A DNA stretch of 64,000 nt, from assembly GCA_943787175.1 (NCBI GenBank), contig CALSLK010000037.1, positions 1 to 64,000 on the forward strand, given 5' to 3'. Positions within the stretch are counted from its first letter, which is position 1. Each line of letters starts with the position of its first letter. This stretch comes from an uncultured Alphaproteobacteria bacterium (GTDB lineage: Bacteria; Pseudomonadota; Alphaproteobacteria; SP197). A program made the position numbers and the translations under genes. Below are positions 1 through 7,992 of the stretch, one piece after another. The notes under the pieces were generated by a model. It was not told the DNA's origin, made no database searches, and saw only the letters and a program-made list of their open reading frames with translations.

Positions 1-437
1 GGATCAAAGGACGGCGCGTTTGCAGCCGCACTGGCGGCCGGCATGGACGACGTGATCGAGGCCATTCCGAAGTTCCAGGCAGAGTTTGGAGAGGCCTGGC
101 CGGACGCCTTTGCCGACTATTACCTGGGCGAGGCGCACCGCAAGGACCTTGGCCGCGGGTGTGCGATGACAACCCTGTCGCCCGAAGTTGCCCGGGCCGA
201 TCCCGCAGGTCCACAGGGCCTATGAAGCCAAGATGAACCAGCATTGCCGGCCTGATCGCTGATGGCTTGAGCGGGGGCACAGATGCGGCCCGCCGTGCCC
301 GCGCCTGGGCAATGTTAAGCACGCTGATCGGCGGGTTGACGCTATCGCGCGCCGTGGCAGACCCCGGATATCGCGAACGGGATCGCTGCGGCAGCGCGCA
401 CCGCAGCCCTGGCCGCTGCCAAGGGCCTGAACAACGG
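1..437 (+). pseudogene. TetR/AcrR regulator remnant, C-terminal part
   Basis: The open frame at base 1 reads GSKDGAFAAALAAGMDD and continues to about base 215. This is the typical end of a TetR DNA-binding domain (a 'F-GSKD-FA-AL-AG' stretch) followed by ligand-domain text including RGCAMTTLSPEVARA. The reading then changes frame; from about 267 it resumes with AWAMLSTLIGGLTLSRAVADP, a characteristic late TetR segment, and shifts again near 365. The gene starts left of the window and has at least two frame breaks, so it is either decayed or mis-sequenced. The family is fairly sure; the target is unknown. Confidence 0.6.
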
Positions 438-458
438 AGCCGGATTTCGACGTCCAGG

Positions 459-560
459 TTCGCCTTGGCCTACACGCTCGATACCAAATGGCGCAACCGT
501 GCGGCCTTCGTGACCAACCGCGAGGAGGCGGAGGTGTTCCTGAAAGCCACGCTCAACAGA
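459..560 (+). pseudogene. DUF1348 (NTF2-fold) fragment
   Basis: A short stretch reads ALAYTLDTKWRNRAAFV followed by NREEAEVFLK. This matches the conserved core of DUF1348 proteins, small SnoaL/NTF2-fold proteins of about 150 residues with a 'Y--D-KWRNRA-F--GR--I--FL--K' block. Neither the N-terminus nor the C-terminal half is present, and it directly follows the TetR remnant. A TetR gene next to a DUF1348 gene is a plausible original pair. I see only this fragment. Confidence 0.5.
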
Positions 561-866
561 AGCTCTGCTGTTTCGTGCTGGCGCGCATCGCGAAGGTCGC
601 GGATTTTCGCGAGAGCGTGGTCAAGGCGTTTGAACATGGATGGAAGATTTTACACCTTGCTTTTGTCGACCATCCATATCGCAGTAGGGGATTGAGTAAA
701 CTGTCCCCGAAACTCATGGAAACTTCCAAAAGCAAACAAGGGCCGCACGTCTTCCGACGGGCAACCCTTGAGTCGCTTGCCATTCTCGGGTGTTCAGCCC
801 GATCTGACGATGAGCCAGATTTCTCGGTCTTTCTGCATTGGCTCTGTCAGTGCACCCGTCTCGGCA
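561..866. other. Region without a convincing gene
   Basis: Frames are open on both strands here, but none gives a recognisable protein, signal peptide or good ribosome binding site. The only noteworthy item is the GTAAAC motif at 696-713. The stretch may be the scar of a lost mobile element. Confidence 0.4.
696..713 (+). repeat. GTAAAC-N-GTC motif, copy 1
   Basis: Reads GTAAACTGTCCCCGAAAC. The same 18-base word with two or three changes occurs at 1455 and 8987, always on the plus strand and always outside genes. It resembles the terminal sequence of an insertion element, but no inverted partner was found. Confidence 0.4.
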
Positions 867-1187
867 TTACTTGATGGCAAAGCCCGATGGATCCAGATTG
901 GGTGACAGATCGCAGAGCATAGAAGAACCGATGATCACCTCGTTTCCTGAGCCCGGTCCCACGACCCTGTGCAGGAACTGGCCGAACTCACCGCGATAGA
1001 CGGCGTTGATAGTCTCGGTTCTCACCAATTCGATCGTGATGCCCTTTGTTCCTGAGTAACACGCAACCGAACATTGATCGGCTTTGCACGTGTAACGGTC
1101 TGTGAACTCCGGCACATCCTGAGCCGATGCCGAAACAGATGAGGCCGACAACGCCAAAACACTTGCAAACAAGATTTTGTTCAACAT
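867..1187 (-). CDS. Small secreted hypothetical protein, FNR-box controlled
   Basis: 106-residue protein of unknown function. I start it at the internal methionine (1187) because AGGGGGAAAG lies just upstream and because this puts a clean Sec signal peptide at the N-terminus (MLNKILFASVLALSASSVSA, cleavage near SASA-QD). The mature part has four cysteines (in YTCKADQCSVACYS and SSMLCDLS), so disulphides in the periplasm are likely. It ends DPSGFAIK. A perfect FNR-type palindrome sits 52 bp upstream of the start, so low-oxygen induction is inferred. No family was recognised. Confidence 0.65.
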   Translation of the reverse strand: MLNKILFASVLALSASSVSASAQDVPEFTDRYTCKADQCSVACYSGTKGITIELVRTETINAVYRGEFGQFLHRVVGPGSGNEVIIGSSMLCDLSPNLDPSGFAIK

Positions 1188-1238
1188 TAACTTTCCCCCT
1201 GCACGTGAAACAGCAGAATCCATAATTTAGAAAATTAA

Positions 1239-1252
1239 TTGATATATATCAA
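1239..1252. promoter_or_regulatory. FNR/FixK-type box (perfect palindrome)
   Basis: TTGATATATATCAA matches the FNR consensus TTGAT-N4-ATCAA on both half sites. Its centre (1245.5) would place a class II start near 1204 for the minus-strand gene starting at 1187. The surrounding DNA is AT-rich, unlike the rest of the window. Confidence 0.65.
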
Positions 1253-1301
1253 TCTAAGATTGCAAATTTAAGATCCACTCTCCTTACCATCGATTCGTAT
1301 A

Positions 1302-1450
1302 GGTTCAGGACTCATTATTCACAACTAATAGGTTATGGTTGCTGCGATGCAGATAGCGCTCATGAAGGTGTGAGCGTATCGGTCGTAACGCATTGAGATC
1401 TACCGGCAGTCTTTGAGCGTTCTAAAGACATTCTCGATCTCGTGGCGGAG
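1302..1450 (-). mobile_element. IS5-family transposase remnant (3' end), copy 1
   Basis: About 150 bp closely similar to 36076-36230, where the same sequence reads as the C-terminus of an IS5/IS427-group transposase. Here the reading frame has lost conserved codons. The homology stops abruptly at about 1450 and is followed within a few bases by the GTAAAC motif. It is a dead end-fragment with no intact open frame. Confidence 0.65.
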
Positions 1451-1454
1451 TTAA

Positions 1455-1472
1455 GTAAACCGTCACCAAAAC
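1455..1472 (+). repeat. GTAAAC-N-GTC motif, copy 2
   Basis: Reads GTAAACCGTCACCAAAAC. It lies exactly at the point where the IS5-family remnant breaks off, which suggests it marks the end of something that inserted into or deleted that element. Confidence 0.4.
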
Positions 1473-1565
1473 TTTCCTTTTTGACAATATGAGTTCGAGA
1501 GAAAGCTTGGTGACATTCGGTCTTCAAGCTCTTCTAGGGGCGCAATAGAGAATCTGTGAGGTTAT

Positions 1566-1871
1566 ATGGGCAGCGGTTGGGCAGCGATCTTCGGAGCATT
1601 AGTTGGCGGAGCTGCGAGTATCGTAGCAACTTGGCTTAGTGACCATTTGCGCGAGCGACGAACGAGTAAATTGGACCGAATACGAAAAGGTGTATTGAAG
1701 CGATTGCTTTCAGGGAAGAAATTTGAATGGCGAAGCATGTCCCAACTTTCAGATGCTATTGGTGCAGATGATGAGACAACAGCACGTCTGCTGTTGGAAA
1801 TTGGTGCAAGGCGTTCTTTGGCCAAGGGTAGCAACTCTTGGGGATTGAAGGACTGGCCAGAGGATTCGTAA
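1566..1871 (+). CDS. Small membrane-anchored hypothetical protein
   Basis: 101 residues. Start supported by GTGAGG four bases upstream. Residues 5-24 (WAAIFGALVGGAASIVATWL) form one membrane helix, followed by a basic segment (RERRTSKLDRIRKG) that should stay in the cytoplasm. The rest (WRSMSQLSDAIGADDETTARLLLEIGARRS) resembles a small winged-helix or HTH-like fold in which 'SDAIGADDETTARLLLEIGA' would be the helix-turn-helix. Composition is less GC-rich than its neighbours, hinting at transfer. No named family. Confidence 0.6.
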   Translation: MGSGWAAIFGALVGGAASIVATWLSDHLRERRTSKLDRIRKGVLKRLLSGKKFEWRSMSQLSDAIGADDETTARLLLEIGARRSLAKGSNSWGLKDWPEDS

Positions 1872-1909
1872 CCTAGCGAAACAGATTTCCAGTTCTGTAA
1901 CCAGAGTGT

Positions 1910-4327
1910 CTAACCCCGCAGCCGCGCATTCTCGGGATCAAACGGTGCTTCCGTCACGATATGCGCGCTCCGCATTTCGCCCAGAATCTCGACTTCCAGG
2001 GGGCCTGGGTCTTCTGGCATGTCGGGGTTGAGGAAGACCATGGCGATGCTCTTCTCGACGTGGTGGCCAAAGCCACCGCTTGAGACCACGCCGACGACCT
2101 TGCCGTTTTGCAGGACGGGTTCGTTGCCCCAGCAGTCGGCTTCTGTGGCATCGACGATCATGGTGGCGATGCGGTAACGGGGGCCGGTGTTGTGGGCGGC
2201 GATGAGGGCTTCGCGGCCGACGAAATCGCCCTTGTCCATGGCGACGAAGCGGTCGAGGCCGGCTTCTTCCGGGGTGGTGTCGGCGGTGAATTCGCTGCCC
2301 CAGCGGCCATACCCTTTTTCCAGACGCAGGGCGTCCAGCGCACGGGCGCCACAGAGGGTGATGCCGAGGTCTTTGCCGGCTTCCATGAGGGCGTGGAAGA
2401 GGGCGCGCTGGTATTCGGCGGCCAGATGGATTTCATAGCCCAGGTCTCCGGTGAAGGATATCCGCATGACGCGGGCGGGCACGTTGGCGACTTCCATGTC
2501 GCGGGTTGCCATGAACTTGAAGCTCTCGGCCGAGACGTCGTCTGTCGTGAGGCGTTCCAGCAGCTTGCGGGAATTGGGTCCGGCGATGGCAAGGCCCGCG
2601 CGTTCGGCGGTGACGGAACGCACGGTGACGTCTGCATCGCCCTGTTCATCGGCGAAACGGCGCAGGTGAAAACGTTCGGCGGCACCGGCGCCAACCATGT
2701 AGAAGTTGGTGTCGCTGATGCGCGTGACGGTGAAGTCACCAATGATGCCGCCCTTGGTGTTGAGCATGGGGGCAAGCACGGTGCGCCCGGCCTTTTTGGG
2801 CAGTTTGCAGGCGAGCATGCGGTCGAGGAAGGTCTCGGCATCGGGGCCGGTGATCTCGTATTTGGCGAACCCGGAAATCTCGATCATGCCCACACCGGTG
2901 CGCAGGGCGTTGCATTCGCGGCCCACGGCGGCAAACCAGTTGGGCCGGCGGAAGGAGAGGATGTCGCGGGCCTCTTCGCCGTCCCTTGCGAACCACAGGG
3001 GACGTTCGAACCCGAAGGAGGCGCCGAATACGGCACCTTGTTCCTTGAGCAGGTCATAGATGGGTGGGGTCTTGAGCGGGCGACCGGCGGGGCGTTCTTC
3101 TGCCGGGTAGGAGATGGCGAAACGTTTGCCGTAGTTCTCAGCCGTCTTGGCCATGGTGTAGCCCTTGGTGGTCCAGTCACCAAAGCGGCTGACATCTAGC
3201 GGCATCATGTCGACAGGGGGTTCGCCTTCGAGGATCCAGTCGGCCAGGGCCCAGCCGACGCCGGCACTTTGGGAGAAGCCGGGGATCATGCCGCAGGCAA
3301 CGAAGTGGTTGCGAAGGCCGGGCTGGGGGCCGACCAGGGCGGCGGCATCGGGCGACCAGATCATGGGGCCGTTGACGACGCGCTTGATGCCGGCATTGCC
3401 GAAGCAGGGCACGATATCGATGGCGGCTTCCATGTTCTTTTCCATGCGTCCGATATCGTCTGGGAACAGCTCCATGCCGAAATCGAGCGGCGTGCTCTCG
3501 ACCGCCCAGTGGACGCCCGAGCGCTCGTAACAGCCCAGCAACAGGCCGTCGCGTTCCTGGCGCATGTAGAATTCGCCGTCCTGATCGCGCGTGAGCGGCA
3601 TTTCCTTCTCAAGCGTACCGATCTCCGGGACGCTTTCGGTGACGATGTACTGATGTTCCATGGGAACGAGCGGGAGGGTGTAGCCGGCAAGGGCGGCAAC
3701 CTCGCGCGCCCACAGGCCCGCGGCGTTGACGACGGTTTCGGCAACGACAATGCCCTTTGGTGTGGTGAGATCCCAGCCGCCGTCGGCACGCTGGGCCATG
3801 GCGGTGACCGGACATTCGCGTTCGATCACGGCACCGCCCATGCGCGCACCTTTGGCAAAGGCCTGGGTCACGCCGGAGGGATCGACGTGGCCGTCCGATG
3901 CGCCCCACATGCCGCCGATGACGCGATCCATCTTGACCAGGGGATTGAGTTTGGCGATTTCCTCAGGCCCGATGATCTCGAATTCCTGGCCCAGGTACCG
4001 AGCGCGGGCGCGCTGGATTTTCAGCTCGTCGAAGCGCTCCTGACTGGTGGCCAGATAAAGCCCGCCGCAGCGGTGCAGCCCGACGGACTGGCCGGTTTCC
4101 TCCTCCAGCCGATCATAGATCTTGATCGTGTAATCCTGCAGGCGCGCCAGGCTGGCATTGCCGTGCATGGCATGGATGTTGGCTGCCGCATGCCAGGTGG
4201 AACCGGACGTGAGCTCGGCACGTTCGAGCAGCAGGACGTCATCGCAGCCGGCCTTGGTGAGGTGATAGGCAATGCTGCAACCAAGAACGCCACCGCCGAT
4301 GACGACGACACGGGCATGGGTTTTCAT
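1910..4327 (-). CDS. FAD-dependent dimethylglycine/sarcosine dehydrogenase-like protein
   Basis: 805-residue two-part flavoenzyme expected to oxidise an N-methylated amino acid such as dimethylglycine or sarcosine and pass the one-carbon unit to tetrahydrofolate. The N-terminal DAO domain starts with VVVIGGGVLGCSIAYHL (dinucleotide motif, residues 8-24) and has the STWHAA motif whose histidine (residue 46) corresponds to the covalent-FAD histidine of DMGDH. From about residue 430 the sequence is a GcvT-type aminomethyltransferase domain ending in the usual beta-barrel. I start at MKTHARVVV because upstream sequence is repeat DNA. It stands alone; the promoter must lie beyond or inside the 4.47-4.83 kb repeat region. 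Confidence 0.85.
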   Translation of the reverse strand: MKTHARVVVIGGGVLGCSIAYHLTKAGCDDVLLLERAELTSGSTWHAAANIHAMHGNASLARLQDYTIKIYDRLEEETGQSVGLHRCGGLYLATSQERFDELKIQRARARYLGQEFEIIGPEEIAKLNPLVKMDRVIGGMWGASDGHVDPSGVTQAFAKGARMGGAVIERECPVTAMAQRADGGWDLTTPKGIVVAETVVNAAGLWAREVAALAGYTLPLVPMEHQYIVTESVPEIGTLEKEMPLTRDQDGEFYMRQERDGLLLGCYERSGVHWAVESTPLDFGMELFPDDIGRMEKNMEAAIDIVPCFGNAGIKRVVNGPMIWSPDAAALVGPQPGLRNHFVACGMIPGFSQSAGVGWALADWILEGEPPVDMMPLDVSRFGDWTTKGYTMAKTAENYGKRFAISYPAEERPAGRPLKTPPIYDLLKEQGAVFGASFGFERPLWFARDGEEARDILSFRRPNWFAAVGRECNALRTGVGMIEISGFAKYEITGPDAETFLDRMLACKLPKKAGRTVLAPMLNTKGGIIGDFTVTRISDTNFYMVGAGAAERFHLRRFADEQGDADVTVRSVTAERAGLAIAGPNSRKLLERLTTDDVSAESFKFMATRDMEVANVPARVMRISFTGDLGYEIHLAAEYQRALFHALMEAGKDLGITLCGARALDALRLEKGYGRWGSEFTADTTPEEAGLDRFVAMDKGDFVGREALIAAHNTGPRYRIATMIVDATEADCWGNEPVLQNGKVVGVVSSGGFGHHVEKSIAMVFLNPDMPEDPGPLEVEILGEMRSAHIVTEAPFDPENARLRG

Positions 4328-4473
4328 AAAAGGGGAACTCCGGTCCGAATGAGAATCGAACACTGGGCCATGCACTCGAAACCGGCAACGCCCAAACGCG
4401 ACGTCGGATGTCGGATGTGTGCTGTGGCGTGGTTTGTTCGCTCGGGCGGCGGAGCAGGCGTTGTCTTTGTTTT

Positions 4474-4832
4474 TAGCCTCAGGCGCCGGGCGTTCGCTCC
4501 GCTCACTTGGCTTACGCGCCGTTCGGCGCGCCGGTGCAGTCGCACCGGTCGGCGGCCGCTTCGCTCTCGCCGCCGATTGTCTGCTCACCAGCGGTGCAGG
4601 GTGCGTCTCACCAACAACTCAGGTGGCGCATTCAAAATGCCTGCTCACCGTCGGAGCAGAGTGCATATCACAAGCAGCTCAGGCGGTTTGTTCATGGGGA
4701 GGCGCCTGGCGCCGACGGGGAGCGACTGCGACCCCGCTGCGTCAGCGGCGTTAGCCAAGCGAACGGAGTGAGCGCCCGGCGCCTGAGGGAACAATCAATA
4801 AAACGGAGCGAGCGCCCGGCGCCTGAGGCTAA
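4474..4832. repeat. GC-rich repeat region with inverted arms
   Basis: The stretch between two minus-strand genes is bounded by inverted copies of one unit. The left arm at about 4474-4502 reads TAGCCTCAGGCGCCGGGCG then TTCGCTCCG. The right side carries two direct copies of its complement at about 4757-4790 and 4800-4832. The left and the nearer right arm also share CTTGGCT-ACGC, extending the match. Inside are strong hairpins, for example CCGGTGC-AGTC-GCACCGG at about 4531, and a 60-bp tandem repeat. It has no credible gene. Confidence 0.65.
4581..4700 (+). repeat. Two-copy 60-bp degenerate tandem repeat
   Basis: CTGCTCACCAGCGG at 4581 recurs exactly 60 bp later as CTGCTCACCGTCGG at 4641. 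The alignment continues through GTGC-T-TCAC and A-CTCAGG-GG. About two thirds of positions match. The period is a multiple of three, so a frame stays open across it, but no start site or family supports translation. Confidence 0.55.
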
Positions 4833-4865
4833 TAGACAAACCAGCAGGCCTACTGATGGCGGAGC

Positions 4866-6167
4866 TCAACCAGCCAAAACCCGTTCCGGTGGTAATCGGA
4901 TGCGCACGTGTGTGCTCTTGCCCGGCGTGCTTTCGAGTTCGAGTTGGCCGCCATGGAGTTCGGCAAGGTGTTTGGCGATGGGCAGGCCCAGGCCCCAGCC
5001 TTCGATGTGGCCGTGATGGCTGCGGTGAACCTGGCCGAAGGGTTCCAGGGCCAGCGCTGCCTCCTCAGGGCTCATGCCCTGTCCGGTGTCCTCGACACAG
5101 ACTGAAAGGCTTTGATCTGCGCTGTGTTCGGCGGTGATCGCGATGGTGCCGCCGGGGTTTGTGAACTTGATGGCGTTCGAGAGCAGGTTGATGAGGAGCT
5201 GGCGCATGCGGCGTGGATCGATGTTGAGGCGGGGTAGGTCATCAGGCAGGCGTATGCTGATGGTCAGACCTGCACGGGTTGCGCGATCCTGTGCCAGGCG
5301 CACGGCCTGGCCGGCAACATCGCGCAGGTTCACAATCTCCTCATTCAGGATCATCTTGCCAGCATCGGCCTGGGCAAGGTCGAGAATATCTTCGACAAGG
5401 CCCAGTAGGTGCTCGCCGCTGGCGATGATGTCTTCGGAATATCGCACATATCGCTGGTCGCCCACGGGGCCGAAGGCCTCGGCCTGGAGTACCTGGGCAA
5501 AGCCCATGATGGCGTTGAGCGGTGTGCGGAACTCGTGACTCATGGTCGCCAGGAACTCGGACTTTGCTTCGGCGGCCTGTTCGGCCGCCTGCTTGGCAAG
5601 AAGCAGTTCATGCTCGTGGTGCCGAATCTCGGTCATGTCCTCGAAGGTGGAAAGTACGATGCGCCAGGTGTCGCGATGGGTGGGAGGCACCAGAATGCGC
5701 CCGCGGACGGTGAGCAGCGAGCCGTCGGCTGCAGCAACGGTCATCTCGGGCCAGGCCACATCGAAGATGCCGTCGGCGAAGCTCTGCAGGACATGGGCAA
5801 GGCTGGGCGCGATGGAAGGCTCGTAGATGTCCATGAAGTGCTCGAAGAGATCGGCAGCCGAAATGCGTGTGATGTCGAGCATGGCGGGGTTGGCAGCGAT
5901 GTGGCCGATGCGTGACCAGATTTCCCGCCCCATGGCCGGGTCGTCGCGAATTTTCTCTTCGACCGAGACATCCGGATTCCGTTTCATCTCCTCGACCAGC
6001 GTATGGATGCGTGACCAGTCATCGACCATGACCGGGGCGGGCGACAGCGCGAAGAGTTCGGTGTAGAGGTCAAGGCTGTCGCCGAACGCTTCACGGAAGC
6101 GCTCACGCCATGCCTCGGCTGAGTGCGTCGGTGGCGCGCTTCCGCCACCGGAATCGTGTTGTGTCAT
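4866..6167 (-). CDS. PAS-like sensor histidine kinase
   Basis: 433-residue kinase. No transmembrane segment is evident, so the sensor is probably cytoplasmic. Residues 1-180 form a PAS-like input region (ending FEDMTEIRHHEHELLL), then a short coiled coil rich in AEQAAEAK. The dimerisation/phosphoacceptor motif is MSHEFRTPLNAIMGF with the histidine at residue 211. The catalytic domain has the N box (INLLSNAIKF), G1 (VEDTGQGMS) and G2 (GWGLGLPIA). The start at 6167 leaves only 36 bp to the divergent efflux gene, suggesting a shared control region. No response regulator is next to it; the ligand is unknown. Confidence 0.85.
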   Translation of the reverse strand: MTQHDSGGGSAPPTHSAEAWRERFREAFGDSLDLYTELFALSPAPVMVDDWSRIHTLVEEMKRNPDVSVEEKIRDDPAMGREIWSRIGHIAANPAMLDITRISAADLFEHFMDIYEPSIAPSLAHVLQSFADGIFDVAWPEMTVAAADGSLLTVRGRILVPPTHRDTWRIVLSTFEDMTEIRHHEHELLLAKQAAEQAAEAKSEFLATMSHEFRTPLNAIMGFAQVLQAEAFGPVGDQRYVRYSEDIIASGEHLLGLVEDILDLAQADAGKMILNEEIVNLRDVAGQAVRLAQDRATRAGLTISIRLPDDLPRLNIDPRRMRQLLINLLSNAIKFTNPGGTIAITAEHSADQSLSVCVEDTGQGMSPEEAALALEPFGQVHRSHHGHIEGWGLGLPIAKHLAELHGGQLELESTPGKSTHVRIRLPPERVLAG

Positions 6168-6203
6168 GGTGATGCCGCGCTTTCTGATCCCAAGAAAGGT
6201 TTC

Positions 6204-7430
6204 ATGATCAACCCGCCCCATTCTCACGCAGAGAACCCCTGTGGCGCAATGCAGTCGATCACACGACGCAAACCGCCGATCTGGGTGCTGATCCTGATCA
6301 CTGCGATCAGCTCGTTCGCGTTGCAGATCGTGGTGCCGGCGATGCCTGGTCTGGCGCGCGATTTCGGAACCAGTTTCGGCATCGCCCAGATGTCGCTGAC
6401 GGCGTTTCTGATCGGCATGACCCTTGGCCAGCTGGTCTATGGCCCGCTTTCGGACCGTTACGGGCGGCGGCCCGTGCTGCTGGCCGGGCTGGCGATTTTC
6501 ATGGCGGGTTCTCTCTTCTGTGTTTTTGCCTGGGACATCACGCCGCTGATCATCGGGCGTGTGCTGCAGGCCATTGGCGGATCGGCAGGGATCGTGCTGT
6601 CGCGCGCGATCATCCGTGACATCTATGACCGCGAAGACAGCGCCCAGATGCTGGCTTACATCACGGCAGCCATGGTGCTGGCACCCATGATGGCCCCGAT
6701 CATCGGCGGGCACCTTTATGACTGGTTCGGCTGGCAGTCGATCTTCTGGTTCGTCATCGCCTTTGGCGTTTTTGCCACGATCTCCTGCATGGTCTGGCTG
6801 CACGAGACACACTTTGATCGTGGTGTAACCACGACGTTTGCCGAGCTGTGGCACGGCTTTGGCTATCTGATGCGTATGCGCCGGTTCCGCGGTTATGCCC
6901 TGCAGGTCGCGTTCACCACGGCGTCGTTCTACAGCTTCCTGGGCGGGGCATCGGCCGTGGCGATCAACGTCTATGGCACGTCGGCATCGGGTTACGGATG
7001 GTGGTTCATCCTGATCTCGGGTGGCTACATGACGGGCAACTTCATCTCCGGGCGGTTCGGCAGGCGGGTCGGCTCGGACCGCATGATCACCGTGGGCACG
7101 GTGCTGTCGATGGTGGGTTGCCTGGTGATGCTGGCGGTTTATCTGTTTGGCGGCATGACGGCTTCAGGGTTCTTCCTGATTTCGGGCGTGGTCTCCATCG
7201 GCAACGGGTTCTCCATGCCCAACGGCTTTGCCGGCGCGGTCAGCGTTGACCCCAGCCGCGCAGGCACGGCTTCGGGGCTGTCTGGCGCGTTGCAGATGGG
7301 TATCGGCGCGGTGCTGATGACGGTGGTGGGCCACACGCTTTCCGATACCCCGCTGCCGGTCATCGTCATCATGCTGGTCGGCGCCATCTGCGCCTGGCTG
7401 GCGCACCTGCACGGGATGCGGAAGGTCTGA
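6204..7430 (+). CDS. Bcr/CflA-family multidrug MFS transporter
   Basis: 408-residue inner-membrane proton antiporter of the DHA1 Bcr/CflA type. Twelve hydrophobic segments can be traced. The loop 2-3 MFS signature is GPLSDRYGRRPVLLAG, and the motif-C-like helix 5 region reads MMAPIIGGHLYDWFGW, as in Bcr and CflA. I chose the ATG at 6204 because AAGAAAGG lies just before it; the next ATG (6249) is possible. It is transcribed away from the histidine kinase gene. The substrate cannot be inferred. Confidence 0.85.
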   Translation: MINPPHSHAENPCGAMQSITRRKPPIWVLILITAISSFALQIVVPAMPGLARDFGTSFGIAQMSLTAFLIGMTLGQLVYGPLSDRYGRRPVLLAGLAIFMAGSLFCVFAWDITPLIIGRVLQAIGGSAGIVLSRAIIRDIYDREDSAQMLAYITAAMVLAPMMAPIIGGHLYDWFGWQSIFWFVIAFGVFATISCMVWLHETHFDRGVTTTFAELWHGFGYLMRMRRFRGYALQVAFTTASFYSFLGGASAVAINVYGTSASGYGWWFILISGGYMTGNFISGRFGRRVGSDRMITVGTVLSMVGCLVMLAVYLFGGMTASGFFLISGVVSIGNGFSMPNGFAGAVSVDPSRAGTASGLSGALQMGIGAVLMTVVGHTLSDTPLPVIVIMLVGAICAWLAHLHGMRKV

Positions 7431-7448
7431 GAACCAAAAAGGGTTTCT

Positions 7449-7630
7449 TCACGCGGAGACGCGGAGAGCGCGGAGTTCGAGTCCGCTTTTGATGTCCTTG
7501 GGTCCTCAGGGATCGATTGGGTTTGGGATCGCGAAGCGATCCTCATCACACTGCTGCAGGCGCTGCGAATGACTCGCCGTTGTTTTGGAACTGCGCGGCT
7601 GCCCTCCGCGTCCTCCGCGGCTCCGCGTGA
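7449..7630. repeat. Palindromic repeat element A (182 bp)
   Basis: Bounded by imperfect 27-bp inverted arms (7449-7475 and 7604-7630), each a string of ACGCGGAG-like units, agreeing at about 24 of 27 positions. The core holds a small hairpin, GGATCGC-GAA-GCGATCC near 7527. A related element follows 38 bp later. No coding capacity. Confidence 0.75.
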
Positions 7631-7668
7631 ACATCATCGTTTGGCGATAGGGCGGTAACAAAAGGGTT

Positions 7669-7843
7669 GGCACGCAGAGGCGCAGAGACGCGGAGTTTGT
7701 GTGCTTGATCGGTAGCGGTAGGTCCTCTGAAGTCTGGATTGGGTTGGGATCGCTTTGCGATCCCTATCACTAATGGGTCGTGCGTTCAGCGCGGATCGTC
7801 GGGTAGGCAAGGTCATCTCTGCGCCTCTGCGTCTCTGCGTGCC
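7669..7843. repeat. Palindromic repeat element B (175 bp)
   Basis: Same design as element A: 27-bp arms at 7669-7695 and 7817-7843 made of CGCAGAG units, agreeing at about 24 of 27 positions, and a core with the equivalent hairpin GGGATCGC-TTT-GCGATCCC near 7747. The cores align over about 50 bp (GGTCCTC, then GGATTGGGTT-GGGATCGC). The rest of the 7431-7992 gap holds nothing else recognisable. Confidence 0.75.
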
Positions 7844-7992
7844 AAATGGGACCTTGCTGGCGGCACTAGCGTCTGGTGCGACGCGCTGCTCGTTGTTCAA
7901 TGCCAAGCCATTTTCCGAAATCAGAGCGGCGTCAGGCGGGCATCCTGGTGTAGCCTGCGGGCTGATCTGGATTCGTGAATGGAGTTGGTGTG

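Noticed and set aside
4581-4700. Possible CRISPR array
   Set aside because: Only two degenerate units of 60 bp without spacers or nearby cas genes.
3269-4771. 500-codon plus-strand open frame
   Set aside because: It lies antisense to the DMGDH-like gene; the minus strand gives a complete flavoenzyme, while this frame has no family features.
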